From positions 1-64,000 of the forward strand of contig NZ_SCMK01000009.1 of the NCBI RefSeq assembly GCF_005503355.1: 64,000 nt of DNA. Direction: 5' to 3'. Source of the DNA: Sphingomonas sp. 1F27F7B. Lineage in GTDB: Bacteria; Pseudomonadota; Alphaproteobacteria; Sphingomonadales; Sphingomonadaceae. Shown piece by piece: positions 52,730 to 61,613 of this stretch. Each line of letters opens with the position of its first letter. The stretch's first letter is position 1. A program made the translations under genes and the position numbers. The notes under the pieces are model-generated. The model did no database searches. It saw only the letters and a program-made list of their open reading frames with translations, and was not told the DNA's origin.

Positions 52730-53235
52730 GACAGGCACTTCGGGCTGGAAGGAGATTTCGGTGCGGATGTCTGCCTCCGACGGCGTGATGGTGGTGACCC
52801 GCGGAGAACATGCGTCCGTCAGATGTCTGTGACGTTTCGAAGATGCAACGATCCGCGGCAAATGCGGACGCACCGGACGCGCTCCCGCACCTGCGGGCTG
52901 AAAGGCGAGTTGCAGGCAATCCCCGATCCGGCCGAGCGCTTCCTCACCCGGCGTGGGCGGGGATCGTCGCGGGATACGCGGCGGACGCACGTCCGGGCCG
53001 GAAGCAAGCAAGCTGGTCACGCAACACTCCAGTAGAATGTCTGGAGAACGCACATCCGGATCCGTTCCGCGGCGCAGCGCGCGGCACGATCGTTCGATGG
53101 CGCGCGACCCGCTCTCCATCCCATATCGGTTGTTATCACGGGCCCAGCGCGCCCCCGGCGCAGCGTTGTTCCCGCGGATTTAGGCGATTTCTACCGACCG
53201 GCCGGTAACCAAAAGGTTAACGCGGCCGGGCTCGG
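52730..53235. other. Spacer, no gene seen
   Basis: About 500 bp upstream of the PilZ gene and downstream of the nucleoside transporter gene. Only a small CTCCAG..CTGGAG hairpin near 53028-53048 and a few chance frames; no repeat, RNA or ribosome-site-backed frame that I can support. Confidence 0.5.
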
Positions 53236-54531
53236 TCAGGGAAGCAGCAGCCCCGCCAGCGCGGCGCTCATCAGGTTGGCCAGGCTACCCGCGATCAGCG
53301 CGCGGATGCCGAGCTTGGCGATCATCGGCCGCTGGTTGGGCGCCAGACTGCCCGTCGCCGCCATCTGGATCGCGATCGAGCTGAAATTGGCGAAGCCACA
53401 CAGCGCGAAGGTGATGATCGCCCGGGTGCGCGGAGCGAGATCGGTCATCGCGCCCAGATCGATGAAGGCGACGAACTCGTTGAGCACCACCTTGGTGCCG
53501 AACAGCCCGCCCGCCGCAGTCGCCTCGTGCCAGGAGATGCCGAGCAGGTACATGACCGGCGCGAAGACCGTGCCGATGATCTTCTGGAAGCTGAGGTTGC
53601 GGAAGATCTCCGCCCAGGCGGCATGGCCGCTCAGCTCGTAGATCCAGTTGCCTGCCCCGGCGAGCAGCCCGTTGGCGAGCGCGACCAGCGCGACGAAGGC
53701 CAGCACCATCGCCCCCACCGCCACGGCGATCTTGACGCCGGTCGAGGCGCCGGTGGCCGCCGCCATGATGAGGTTGGCGGCGCGCTCTTCCTCGATGTCG
53801 TGCTCGGCGATCCGGATCGCCTCGTCCTCGGGCTGGTCGCCAAGCGGCAGCGCACCGTCCGCCACCGGCGCGTCGGGCATCATGATCTTCGCCATCAGCA
53901 GCCCGCCCGGCGCCGCCATGAACGACGCGGCCAGCAGATAGGGCAGCGCCGTCGGCCCGAGCAGGCTGGCATAGGCGGCGAGGATCGTGCCGGCGACGCC
54001 CGCCATGCCGACGCTCATCACCGCGAAGAGCTGCGAGGGCGTGAGCCGGGCGAGATAGGGGCGGATGACCAGCGGCGATTCGCTCTGGCCGACGAAGATG
54101 TTCGCCGCCGCGCACAGCGATTCGACCTTGCTGGTGCCCACCACCTTCTCGATCGCGCCGCCGATCCAGCGGATCACGAACTGCATCACGCCGAGATGAT
54201 AGAGGATCGAGACGAGCGCGGCGAAGAAGATGATCACCGGCAGCGCGGCGATCGCGAAGCTCTGGCCGCCCAGCTCGGGCTTGGCGAGCGGCCCGAACAG
54301 GAAGGTGGTGCCGGCCTTGGCATATTCGAGCAGCGCCGAGACGCCGGCCGACAGGCTGTGCAGCGCCGCCTGGCCCCAGCTCGTGCGCAGCACCAGCGCC
54401 GCGATGCCCGCCTGCAACACGAAGGCCGCACCGACGACGCGCAGGTTGATCGCGCGCTTGTTCGACGAAAGCAGGAAAGCGATGGCGAGGATCGCAATCA
54501 CGCCGAAGATGCCGACCGGAAACTGATTCAA
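53236..54531 (-). CDS. CNT family concentrative nucleoside transporter (NupC type)
   Basis: A 431-residue inner-membrane transporter: the three CNT domains are visible as FPVGIFGVIAILAIAFLLS (Nucleos_tra2_N), ALPVIIFFAALVSILYHLGVMQ and FVGQSESPLVIRPYLARLT (core, with the QSE nucleoside/cation site), and FGTKVVLNEFVAFIDLGAM with ALCGFANFSSIAIQ (C-terminal domain; NEF and FxNFxSI motifs). H+- or Na+-driven uptake is expected. TTG 54531 (MNQFPVG) gives the family N-terminus; ATG 54576 would add 15 atypical residues. Confidence 0.93.
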   Translation of the reverse strand: MNQFPVGIFGVIAILAIAFLLSSNKRAINLRVVGAAFVLQAGIAALVLRTSWGQAALHSLSAGVSALLEYAKAGTTFLFGPLAKPELGGQSFAIAALPVIIFFAALVSILYHLGVMQFVIRWIGGAIEKVVGTSKVESLCAAANIFVGQSESPLVIRPYLARLTPSQLFAVMSVGMAGVAGTILAAYASLLGPTALPYLLAASFMAAPGGLLMAKIMMPDAPVADGALPLGDQPEDEAIRIAEHDIEEERAANLIMAAATGASTGVKIAVAVGAMVLAFVALVALANGLLAGAGNWIYELSGHAAWAEIFRNLSFQKIIGTVFAPVMYLLGISWHEATAAGGLFGTKVVLNEFVAFIDLGAMTDLAPRTRAIITFALCGFANFSSIAIQMAATGSLAPNQRPMIAKLGIRALIAGSLANLMSAALAGLLLP

Positions 54532-54955
54532 CTGCCCATTCCCCCAAGGCGTACGCCCAAGTCTTCCACCATACACGCTCGATGCCGCATGGCCATAGCC
54601 CCCACCGAACCAGACGCCTCCGGACGCCGAAGTTGGCGAACTTCACGCGGATCGACTCCCGCCGTTCCGCGCGCCGCTCGGCACAACCGCCGGGGAAACG
54701 CGGCAATTTCGGCGAGTCGATGCTCGCATGCGGATCGGAACGGCGCCGGATGTTAGCGCGCCGCCGCCCCGATCGCGGCACAAGGCATTGATCCCACGCG
54801 CATATCCAGGCGCGCAATTCGGAATCTCGACAGTTCAAAGAGCGGTACCGACCCGGCGGGACGGCACCGGGGAACGCTAAGGGAACATTTCCTACATTGA
54901 CAGCCCGGTCCGCCGCGGGACTTGCGGCGCGGGCATTTCCCGCTAGCGTCCCGCC
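54532..54955. other. Divergent intergenic region, one possible promoter
   Basis: About 420 bp. A TTGACA at 54897-54902 stands 54 bp before the queuosine transporter ATG, but the -10 place 17 bp later (ACTTGC) is poor. I found no preQ1-type aptamer. Nothing else assignable. Confidence 0.35.
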
Positions 54956-55633
54956 ATGGACACTATTCGCATCCCGCGTTCGCTCTTCTTCCTCTCGATC
55001 TTCTACGGCGGCATGGTCTGCATCGCCGGCGTGCTCGGCAACAAGCAGGTCTCGCTCGGGCCGGTCTCGCAGATCGGCAGCTGGGTGGGCGTGGGCCCGC
55101 TCGCAGTCGAGGCGGGCATCTTCGCCTTCCTGCTGCTCGTCTCGGTCTCCAGCGCCGTCGCCGAGCTGCACGGGCCCGACACGGCGCGGCGGCTGGTCCT
55201 GTTCGGCTTCGTGCCGCTGGTCACCTCGGTCCTCCTCTCGATCCTCGTCCTCAGCCTTCCGGCCTCGCCCAGCATGGAGCCGGACCGGCTCCACGCCTTC
55301 GAGCTGATGATGTCGGGCACGCCGCGCATCTGGCTGGGCGGGATCATCGCCTATGGCATTTCGCAGATCCTCAACGTCACCATCTTCTCGGCACTCAAGA
55401 GCGGCGGCGGCCGCCTGCTCTGGCTGCGCGCCGCGATCGCATCGGTGCTGAGCCAGATCGCCGATACGCTGATCTTCGTCTCCGTGGCCTTTTACGGCGT
55501 GTTCCCGATCGGCGAACTGCTGGTCGGCCAGATGCTGACCAAGGTGGTGCTGAGCATCGTGCTGGTCCCGCCGGCGATCTATCTGTTCGTGGCGCTGGGC
55601 CGGATGCTGGACACGCGGCGCGCGCTGAACTGA
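54956..55633 (+). CDS. Queuosine precursor transporter (YhhQ/VUT family)
   Basis: A 225-residue membrane protein with six helices: FFLSIFYGGMVCIAGVLGNKQVSLG near the N-terminus, the PF02592 core (VEAGIFAFLLLVSVSSAVAELHG, with an acidic residue in the membrane) and LSQIADTLIFVSVAFYG near 165-181, which is the most conserved motif. Members import queuine or preQ0/preQ1 for tRNA modification; the old name was vitamin uptake. Single gene, convergent with egtD. Confidence 0.92.
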   Translation: MDTIRIPRSLFFLSIFYGGMVCIAGVLGNKQVSLGPVSQIGSWVGVGPLAVEAGIFAFLLLVSVSSAVAELHGPDTARRLVLFGFVPLVTSVLLSILVLSLPASPSMEPDRLHAFELMMSGTPRIWLGGIIAYGISQILNVTIFSALKSGGGRLLWLRAAIASVLSQIADTLIFVSVAFYGVFPIGELLVGQMLTKVVLSIVLVPPAIYLFVALGRMLDTRRALN

Positions 55634-55644
55634 GTCTCCAGAGA

Positions 55645-55691
55645 CCCAGCCAAGTCCTCGACATATCCCCGTCATCCCCGCCTTGGCTGGG
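55645..55691. terminator. Inverted repeat between convergent queuosine transporter and egtD genes
   Basis: CCCAGCCAAG (55645-55654) and CTTGGCTGGG (55682-55691) are exact complements; a smaller CGTCATCCC/GGGATGACG pair (55670-55678/55689-55697) overlaps it. Position suggests a bidirectional terminator or a REP-like relic; no T-run. Confidence 0.5.
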
Positions 55692-55734
55692 ATGACGAGG
55701 GCGGGTGGCGGAAGGGTTGCTGCCGGGCTCCCGC

Positions 55735-56712
55735 CTACGGGGCCATCCGCAGCGGCTGCGCCTCGCAAAGCAGCAGTGCGAACCAGTCGTTCGGATCGGT
55801 CCATTCGCGGATCGGCGTCCAGCCGCCGGCGCGCAGCAGCATGCGGGCGCCGTTGCGGCCATATTTGTGGCTGTTCTCGGTGTGGATCGTCTCGCCCGCA
55901 CCCATTGCGAAGGCGCGCCCGTCGACAGCGAACGCCACGTCGCGCACCGCTTCCAGGTGCATCTCGATCCGCGCGGCATCGTCGTTCCACAGGGCGACGT
56001 GGCGGAAGGCATCGACGGGGATCGTGCCGTCCAGCTCGCGGTTGATCCGCGCGAGCAGGTTGAGATTGAATGCCGCGGTGACTCCCTGGGCGTCGTCATA
56101 GGCGGGGACCAGCACCTCCGCCGGCTTCACCCGGTCCATCCCGATCAGCAGCCGCGCGCCCTCCCCCAGCCAGTCGCGCATCGCGCGCAGCAGGTCGACC
56201 GCATGAAAGGCCTGCATGTTGCCGATCGTCGAGCCCGGGAAGAAGCCGAGCTTGGGCATGCGGGCCACCTGCTCGGGAAGCGGCACCGGGCGAAGGAAAT
56301 TGGCTTCGACAGGATAGACGGGCAAGCCGGGAAAGGCCTGGCCCAGCTCGGCCGCCGACTGGCGCAGGAAATCGCCGGAAATGTCGATCGGCACATAGGC
56401 GGCCGGATCGATCGCACGCAGCAGCAGGGGCGTCTTCACCGACGAGCCCGAGCCGAACTCGACCACTGCCGCCCCCCGCGCCGCGAGCGCTCCGAGCTCG
56501 GGCCCGGTCTCGCGCAACAGCGCCGTCTCTGTGCGGGTCGGATAATATTCAGGCAGCCGGGTGATCTCCTCGAACAGTTCCGAGCCGCGGCGATCGTAGA
56601 ACCAGCGCGCCGGGATGGCGCGCGGCCGCGCCGCAAGGCCGCTCAGCACGTCGGCGCGGAAATGCGGATCGGCGAGACTGGCCTGGCCGTCCTCGAGTTC
56701 CTGCTTCAACAT
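55735..56712 (-). CDS. egtD: L-histidine N(alpha)-methyltransferase EgtD
   Basis: Trimethylates histidine to hercynine, the first step of ergothioneine synthesis. The 325-residue protein has the DUF2260/EgtD fold: ARWFYDRRGSELFEEITRLPEYY (35-57), VVEFGSGSSVKTPLLL (SAM loop, 84-99), FFPGSTIGN and DDAQGVTAAFNLNLLARIN. It follows egtB by 54 bp on the same strand. The genes for the sulfur-donor part used in actinobacteria (egtA, egtC) are absent, normal for proteobacteria. Confidence 0.95.
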   Translation of the reverse strand: MLKQELEDGQASLADPHFRADVLSGLAARPRAIPARWFYDRRGSELFEEITRLPEYYPTRTETALLRETGPELGALAARGAAVVEFGSGSSVKTPLLLRAIDPAAYVPIDISGDFLRQSAAELGQAFPGLPVYPVEANFLRPVPLPEQVARMPKLGFFPGSTIGNMQAFHAVDLLRAMRDWLGEGARLLIGMDRVKPAEVLVPAYDDAQGVTAAFNLNLLARINRELDGTIPVDAFRHVALWNDDAARIEMHLEAVRDVAFAVDGRAFAMGAGETIHTENSHKYGRNGARMLLRAGGWTPIREWTDPNDWFALLLCEAQPLRMAP

Positions 56713-56766
56713 GATTGGCCGGCCTTTCTGTTTCGATGACGACGGGGGAAGTGAGGTGGGAACTCG

Positions 56767-58032
56767 TCACAGATCCTTCGCCAGGCGCACGCCGGTGAAC
56801 TGCCAGCGCTGATGGGGGTAGAAGAAGTTGCGATAGCTGGCGCGCGAATGGCCGCGCGGCGTCGCGCAGCTGCTGCCGCGCAGCACGAACTGGCCGCTCA
56901 TGAACTTGCCGTTATACTCGCCGACGGCGCCTTCGGCCGGCCTGAAGCCGGGATAGGGGCGATAGGCGCTGCCCGTCCATTCCCAGACATCGCCGAAGAA
57001 TGCCGGGCCACCCGCCGAAGGGCGCGGCTCGACCGGGCCGGCCGCGTCGAGCTGGTTGCCGTCCGCCGGATCATGGGCCGAGGCAGCCGCTTCCCATTCG
57101 AACTCGGTGGGCAGGCGCGCGCCCGCCCAGCTGGCATAGGCGTCCGCCTCGAATAGGCTGACATGCGTGACCGGCGCGGCGGGATCGACCGGGCGACGGC
57201 CGTCGAGCCCGAAGCGGGTCCAGGCACCTTGCCCCTGCTGCCAGTAGAGCGGTGCCTCGATGCCTTCCTTCTGCACCCAGGCCCAGCCGTCGGACAGCCA
57301 GTGGCGCGGATCGCGATAGCCGCCATCGGCGATGAAGGCGGCCCATTCGCCATTGGTGACGGTGCGATCGGCAAGCGCGTGGGGGGCGAGCAGCGCCTGG
57401 TGACGGGGGCCCTCGCAATCGAACGAAAATGCGGATCCGCCCAGCCCGGCCCCCACCTGCACAAGGCCTTCCGGCCCCGCGATCCAGCCGATCGGGCCGG
57501 GCATCGCCACCGGCACCTTGGGCGCGCCCTGCCAGATCGCGGGCTCGAGCGGGTTGACCGAGAAATGGTGCAGGATGTCGGTGAGCAGCAATTCCTGATG
57601 CTGCTCCTCGTGGTTGCAGCCGAGCAGCACCAGCTCCACGGCGGCCGGCGGGAGAGCGGGCAGCGCATCGATCAGCGCGGCGTCGACATGGGCGCGCCAG
57701 GCGAGGATTTCGTCCAGCGCGGGGCGCGACAGCATCCCCCGGCGCGGGCGCGCATGGCGCTGCCCTTCCGCCTCGTAATAGCTGTTGAACAGGAAGGGCC
57801 AGCGCGCGTCGAACAGCACATAGCCGGGCAGGTGATCGCGCAGCACGAAGGTCTCGAAGAACCAGGTGGTGTGCGCGAGGTGCCATTTGGCGGGCGACGC
57901 GTCGTCCATCGACTGGATCGTCGCATCGGCATCGGAAAGCGGCCGGACCAGCGCCGCGCTCAGCGCGCGGATGTGGAGGAACTTCGCGCCCAGGGCGCTG
58001 GGAGCCGGCGCCGATCCCGTTTCCGTTCGCAT
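56767..58032 (-). CDS. egtB: Ergothioneine biosynthesis protein EgtB
   Basis: An iron(II)-dependent sulfoxide synthase joining a thiol donor to hercynine. The 421-residue protein has a DinB-like N-terminal domain with the iron triad (H51-L-A-H54-T in [11 protein letters not shown] and H139-E-E-Q-H in [12 protein letters not shown]) and a C-terminal formylglycine-enzyme-like domain ([25 protein letters not shown] at the end). AGGAGA precedes the ATG. Donor (gamma-Glu-Cys or Cys) cannot be decided from sequence. Confidence 0.95.
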   Translation of the reverse strand: MRTETGSAPAPSALGAKFLHIRALSAALVRPLSDADATIQSMDDASPAKWHLAHTTWFFETFVLRDHLPGYVLFDARWPFLFNSYYEAEGQRHARPRRGMLSRPALDEILAWRAHVDAALIDALPALPPAAVELVLLGCNHEEQHQELLLTDILHHFSVNPLEPAIWQGAPKVPVAMPGPIGWIAGPEGLVQVGAGLGGSAFSFDCEGPRHQALLAPHALADRTVTNGEWAAFIADGGYRDPRHWLSDGWAWVQKEGIEAPLYWQQGQGAWTRFGLDGRRPVDPAAPVTHVSLFEADAYASWAGARLPTEFEWEAAASAHDPADGNQLDAAGPVEPRPSAGGPAFFGDVWEWTGSAYRPYPGFRPAEGAVGEYNGKFMSGQFVLRGSSCATPRGHSRASYRNFFYPHQRWQFTGVRLAKDL

Positions 58033-58084
58033 TATGTTCTCCTAGTCCAACAGGCTGCCGCCCGTCAACCCGGAGAAGATAAGG

Positions 58085-58630
58085 TCAGCGGGACGCCCCC
58101 GGTACCCATAGAACGTCCCCCGCCTCGCTTTGGTTCACCGCGCGGGCGGCGACAAAGAGCAGGTCCGACAGGCGGTTGAGATAGGCAAGCGGCAGGCCGC
58201 CCGCGCCGGCGGCGACTGCGGCGCGCTCGGCCCGGCGCGTGACGGCGCGGGCGAGGTGGAGCTCGGGCGCGCCCGGGGCTCCGGCCGGAAGCACGAAGCT
58301 GGTCAACGGCGCGAGCGCCGAGTTGATATGGTCGATCCGCTCCTCGATCCAGGTCACCTGGGCGGGGGTGATGCGCAGCGCGCCGTCGATACCCTCGGGC
58401 GTGGCGAGATCGGCGCCGAGATCGAACAGGTCGTTCTGGATGTGCGCGAGCATGCCGCCGAACGCATGATGGCCCAGCGTGGCGCGGGCCACGCCGATCG
58501 CGCAGTTCGCTTCGTCGACATCGCCGATCGCCGCCATGCGCACATCGGCCTTGGAGATGCGGGATCCGTCGACCAGCCCGGTGGTGCCGTCGTCGCCGGT
58601 GCGGGTGTAGATCTTGTTGAGCTTGACCAT
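58085..58630 (-). CDS. Cob(I)yrinic acid a,c-diamide adenosyltransferase (PduO type)
   Basis: A 181-residue ATP:cobalamin adenosyltransferase: KIYTRTGDDGTTGLVDGSRI (ATP-binding, 4-23), DVDEANCAIGVARA (near 41-53), IQNDLFDLGADLATP and the C-terminal RRAERAAVAAG and YLNRLSDLLFVAARAVN segments of the trimeric PduO fold. It supplies adenosylcobalamin to some B12 enzyme encoded elsewhere. It lies 52 bp before egtB on the same strand. Start MVKLNKIY; 12 upstream in-frame residues are unlikely. Confidence 0.94.
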   Translation of the reverse strand: MVKLNKIYTRTGDDGTTGLVDGSRISKADVRMAAIGDVDEANCAIGVARATLGHHAFGGMLAHIQNDLFDLGADLATPEGIDGALRITPAQVTWIEERIDHINSALAPLTSFVLPAGAPGAPELHLARAVTRRAERAAVAAGAGGLPLAYLNRLSDLLFVAARAVNQSEAGDVLWVPGASR

Positions 58631-58664
58631 GCGCGCGAGGATAGGCGCGGCGGAGGCGCTTCTC

Positions 58665-58697
58665 AATTCCCCTCCCGGGCGCGCCGGGAGGGGAATT
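58665..58697 (-). terminator. Perfect 14-bp stem downstream of the methyltransferase gene
   Basis: AATTCCCCTCCCGG (58665-58678) and CCGGGAGGGGAATT (58684-58697) with a 5-base loop, 5 bp after the stop of the gene at 58703. AT ends of the stem give some U-rich character. Similar stems occur between genes in many sphingomonads. Confidence 0.7.
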
Positions 58698-58702
58698 CGC
58701 GG

Positions 58703-59572
58703 TCAGGCCGCCACGTCCAGTTCCCCGCGGGCGGGCGGGAGGAAATGCTCGGCGCCGAGCAGCGGGTGCGGATAGAGGAAGCTGTTGGCCGCCATCGGCA
58801 GCACCACGCCCTCGGCGACGCCGGGCATGAAGTAGTTGCCCTGATAGCGGTTGGGCCGAGTCATTTCGTTGTCGCCGTGATAGGCGGCACCGATCGAGGC
58901 ATAGTTCAGCTCGGTGCCGAACACGGCATAGAGCGCCATGTCGACGAAGTTCATGAAGTGCGGCGTGCCGCGCAGATGCGTGTCCTGGGCGATCAGCGCG
59001 ACGAGATCCTCGCGCACGAAGGAGAGCGCTGCGAGATCCTTCACCACCTGCTCGAAATTATGGTCGCCGTCATGATGGACGATGTTCCGGCGGCCGCGCT
59101 CCTCGAGCATGACGTGGCGGACATAGCTGGGCACGTCGCCATGGAAGAGCCGCATGCGGCGCGCAGCCTCGGGGAACATGCGGCGGACGCGCTCATGGGC
59201 GAAGCGCAGATAGTCCGGAGAGATGTCGATCAGATCGAGATCGAAGTCGAACGCCTCGATGCAACCCGCGAAATAGGCGGTGGAGCCGCCCATGAACACG
59301 CCGACTTCGACGACGCGGTCGAACTGGCCGTTATAATCGCGCAGCGTGCGGACGATGTCGTAATAATATTGCGGCGAACATTGGTCCTCATAGGCGAGGC
59401 TCAAGTCGCGGACCTTGCCGGCGATGCGATCGAAGATGCGGTTCACGCCGAGCAGCGGGTTCATCTGCGCGCGCGCCTGATAGCCCGAAGGGATGGCGAT
59501 GCCGAGCGCCGCGGCGGGGTCCGAGGCATCGTTCAGCATCGCGTCGGGAGCAATGAAGGTTCCGAAGGTCAT
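58703..59572 (-). CDS. Class I SAM-dependent methyltransferase-fold protein (Methyltransf_24-like)
   Basis: A 289-residue protein. FDRVVEVGVFMGGSTAYFAGC (near 84-104) is a SAM loop, DLDLIDISPDYLRFAHERVRRMFP the acidic strand and following helix, and IVHHDGDHNFEQVVKDL has the DGDH motif of Methyltransf_24/cephalosporin-hydroxylase-like proteins that act on small polar substrates. Substrate unknown. An ATG start with no strong ribosome site. Not obviously tied to its egt neighbours. Confidence 0.82.
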   Translation of the reverse strand: MTFGTFIAPDAMLNDASDPAAALGIAIPSGYQARAQMNPLLGVNRIFDRIAGKVRDLSLAYEDQCSPQYYYDIVRTLRDYNGQFDRVVEVGVFMGGSTAYFAGCIEAFDFDLDLIDISPDYLRFAHERVRRMFPEAARRMRLFHGDVPSYVRHVMLEERGRRNIVHHDGDHNFEQVVKDLAALSFVREDLVALIAQDTHLRGTPHFMNFVDMALYAVFGTELNYASIGAAYHGDNEMTRPNRYQGNYFMPGVAEGVVLPMAANSFLYPHPLLGAEHFLPPARGELDVAA

Positions 59573-59619
59573 GGGGACATCCTGCTGGTTGCCTCCGACT
59601 TATAGAGGCGCGGCGCCGC

Positions 59620-60255
59620 TCAGGCGTGGCGGAAACGCAGCAGCAACATACCGAAGCCGATGAAGATCGTGCCGGTCAGCCGGTTGAACCATTTCTTGAG
59701 CGCGGGCCGCTCGAGATGGCGGGCCAGGCCGCGACCGCCGAGCGCATAGACCATGTACCAGAAGCATTCGACCACCGCGAAGGTGAGCACCAGGATCGCG
59801 AACTGGGGCGGCTTGGGCGCGGCGGCGCTGACGAACTGCGGAAAGAAGGCCGCGGCGAAGAGCAGCGCCTTGGGATTGGAGATGCTGATCGCGAAGCCGC
59901 CGCGGAAGAGCTGGGCGGGCGTGAGGCGGCGATCGGCCAGCGCCTTGTCGTCGCCGATGTCGAGCGGCGTCGGATCGGCGCGCCAGGCCTTGATGCCAAG
60001 CCACACCAGATAGGCGGTGCCGAGCCAGCGCAGCACTTCGAACGCGCCGGGGATGGCGAGCAGCAGCGCCGTGAGGCCGGCGGCGGAGGCAGTGAGGATC
60101 GCGACCAGCCCGGCCAGGCAGCCGGCCATCGCCGCCACGGTGCGCCGCACGCCGAAATCGACGCTGCGCTGGAGGATGTGGAGCATGTTGGGGCCGGGCG
60201 TTCCCGACAGCAGGAACACGGCCATGACGAACAGCCACCAGGTCTGGAGAGTCAT
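59620..60255 (-). CDS. LysE/RhtB family amino-acid exporter
   Basis: A 211-residue membrane protein with about six helices: LFVMAVFLLSGTPGPNMLHILQRSV (the SGTPGPN motif, near 17-23), AYLVWLGIKAWR, and GFAISISNPKALLFAAAFFPQF (SNPK motif) in the second half. It probably exports a basic or neutral amino acid or homoserine lactone. A two-gene spacing from gene 60310 (54 bp). Confidence 0.93.
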   Translation of the reverse strand: MTLQTWWLFVMAVFLLSGTPGPNMLHILQRSVDFGVRRTVAAMAGCLAGLVAILTASAAGLTALLLAIPGAFEVLRWLGTAYLVWLGIKAWRADPTPLDIGDDKALADRRLTPAQLFRGGFAISISNPKALLFAAAFFPQFVSAAAPKPPQFAILVLTFAVVECFWYMVYALGGRGLARHLERPALKKWFNRLTGTIFIGFGMLLLRFRHA

Positions 60256-60309
60256 CGCGTCACCTCGCGATCGATGTGCTTGGGAAGAAGGGCCGAGCGG
60301 CCCGGCGCG

Positions 60310-60543
60310 TCAGCCCTTGGCCGACATGGCGAACAGGATGATCGCCGCCACGGCAATCGCCACTGCCTGAAGCAGGATGCGTTGCTGCATCAGCTTCTGC
60401 GACTTGAGCGCGCGCGGGCTGGGGCCGTCGCCATGGCCTTCCAGGTCCTGGCTGGTGGTGCCCGCCATGTTCACCAGCCCCTTGATGAGGACGAACAGAG
60501 TCGCGAACATCGCGGCGAGCAGCAGGATGGCCAGGAAGAACAT
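60310..60543 (-). CDS. HIG1-type twin transmembrane protein
   Basis: A 77-residue protein with two membrane helices (MFFLAILLLAAMFATLFVLIKG and ILLQAVAIAVAAIILFAM) joined by a polar loop with the NMA..SQKLMQQRILLQ pattern of HIG1 proteins, which associate with respiratory complexes (cytochrome oxidase) in mitochondria. The function in bacteria is mostly unknown. It starts 9 bp after gluQRS. Confidence 0.85.
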   Translation of the reverse strand: MFFLAILLLAAMFATLFVLIKGLVNMAGTTSQDLEGHGDGPSPRALKSQKLMQQRILLQAVAIAVAAIILFAMSAKG

Positions 60544-60552
60544 GGCGCGAGC

Positions 60553-61515
60553 TTACGCCTGTGCGGCGGCGATGCCAACCGGCAGTTGCCCCGCGCGCAA
60601 CCGCGCGGCGAGCGCGGGGCCGTCCTCCCCGGCGAGACGCAGCGCCTCCAGGCTCGGTGCGCCGTGGCGCTTGGCGAGGCGCGTTCCGTCCGGGCCCATG
60701 AGCAGCGGGTGATGCCGATATTCGGGCGTGGGCAGGCCGAGCAGTGCCTGGAGCAGACGGTGGACATGGGTGGCGGCGAACAGGTCCACCCCGCGCACGA
60801 CATGGGTGATGCCCTGGGCGGCATCGTCGACGGTGACGGCGAGATGATAGCTGGCGGGTGCGTCCTTGCGGGCGAGGACCACGTCGCCGGCGGCTGCCGG
60901 ATCGGCACGGACCCGGCCGGCAAAGGCGTCGTGCCACCATAGATCCTCCCCGGCACGGGGAGGGGGACCAGCCGCAGGCTGGTGGAGGGGGCGCTCCTCA
61001 TCGGGAATAGCTCGCGGCACGCCCCCTCCACCACCGGCTTCGCCGGCGGTCCCCCTCCCCGTTCCGGGGAGGATTTTAAGCGCCCTTCCCATGTCCAGCC
61101 GCCAGCAATGGGGCCGGCCCAGGTCCGGCGCTTCGCGCCCGCGGCAGGTGCCGGGATAGAGCGCGCCCTCGGGCCCGTGCGGCGCGGTGAGGCTGGCGGC
61201 GATGTCGGCGCGGGTGCAGAAACAGGGATAGAGCAGGCCCGTCGCACGCAGCCGGCCGAGCGCCTCCTCGTACAGATGCAGGCGCCGGGACTGGAAGACC
61301 GGCTCGCCGTCCCATTCGAGCCCAAGCCATGCGAGGTCCCGCAGGATCGCGGCGACATGCTCGGGGCGCGAACGGGTGCCGTCGATGTCCTCGATGCGCA
61401 GCGTGAAGCTGCCGCCGCGTGCCCGCGCGAAATCATGCGCCAGGATCGCCGACCAGGCATGGCCCAGGTGCAGCCGCCCCGTCGGGCTCGGCGCGAATCG
61501 CGTGTGGATAACCAT
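60553..61515 (-). CDS. gluQRS: Glutamyl-Q tRNA(Asp) synthetase with a 44-residue insertion
   Basis: GluQRS attaches glutamate to queuosine in tRNA-Asp. The 320-residue protein has the class I motif RFAPSPTGRLHLGHAWS (5-21), IEDIDGTRSRPEHV, zinc Cys in CFCTRADIAASL and YPGTCRG, VLARKDAPASYHLAVTVDDAAQGITHVVRG and the KMSKS-like GTRLAKRHGA. Between RLDMGRALK and LWWHDAFAG it carries 44 extra residues (ILPGT ... AGED) encoded by the palindromic element at 60943-61074; without it the length (276) is normal. The frame is kept, so the protein may still be made. The Met at 61515 is used; TTG 61518 is adjacent. Confidence 0.92.
   Translation of the reverse strand: MVIHTRFAPSPTGRLHLGHAWSAILAHDFARARGGSFTLRIEDIDGTRSRPEHVAAILRDLAWLGLEWDGEPVFQSRRLHLYEEALGRLRATGLLYPCFCTRADIAASLTAPHGPEGALYPGTCRGREAPDLGRPHCWRLDMGRALKILPGTGRGTAGEAGGGGGVPRAIPDEERPLHQPAAGPPPRAGEDLWWHDAFAGRVRADPAAAGDVVLARKDAPASYHLAVTVDDAAQGITHVVRGVDLFAATHVHRLLQALLGLPTPEYRHHPLLMGPDGTRLAKRHGAPSLEALRLAGEDGPALAARLRAGQLPVGIAAAQA
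60943..61074. mobile_element. 132-bp palindromic element inserted in frame in gluQRS
   Basis: Starts ATCCTCCCCGGCACGGGG and ends with the reverse, CCCCGTTCCGGGGAGGAT; 27 of the 29 outer bases pair with the other side, and inner CACCAGCC-type stems add more. It is exactly 44 codons and lies in phase. This sequence type is not that of the CTAG elements. Confidence 0.88.
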
Positions 61516-61613
61516 CAAACCGGCCCTTGACCACGAGTCGCGGCATATGCTGTCATCACTGCGTCACGCTTCTCGGCGAGATGCGTGCCACCACGTAACG
61601 GGCGAGGGAGCGC

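Noticed and set aside
54800..54955. preQ1 riboswitch before the queuosine-precursor transporter
   Set aside because: No small hairpin with the A-rich tail of preQ1-I, nor a larger preQ1-II fold, was visible.
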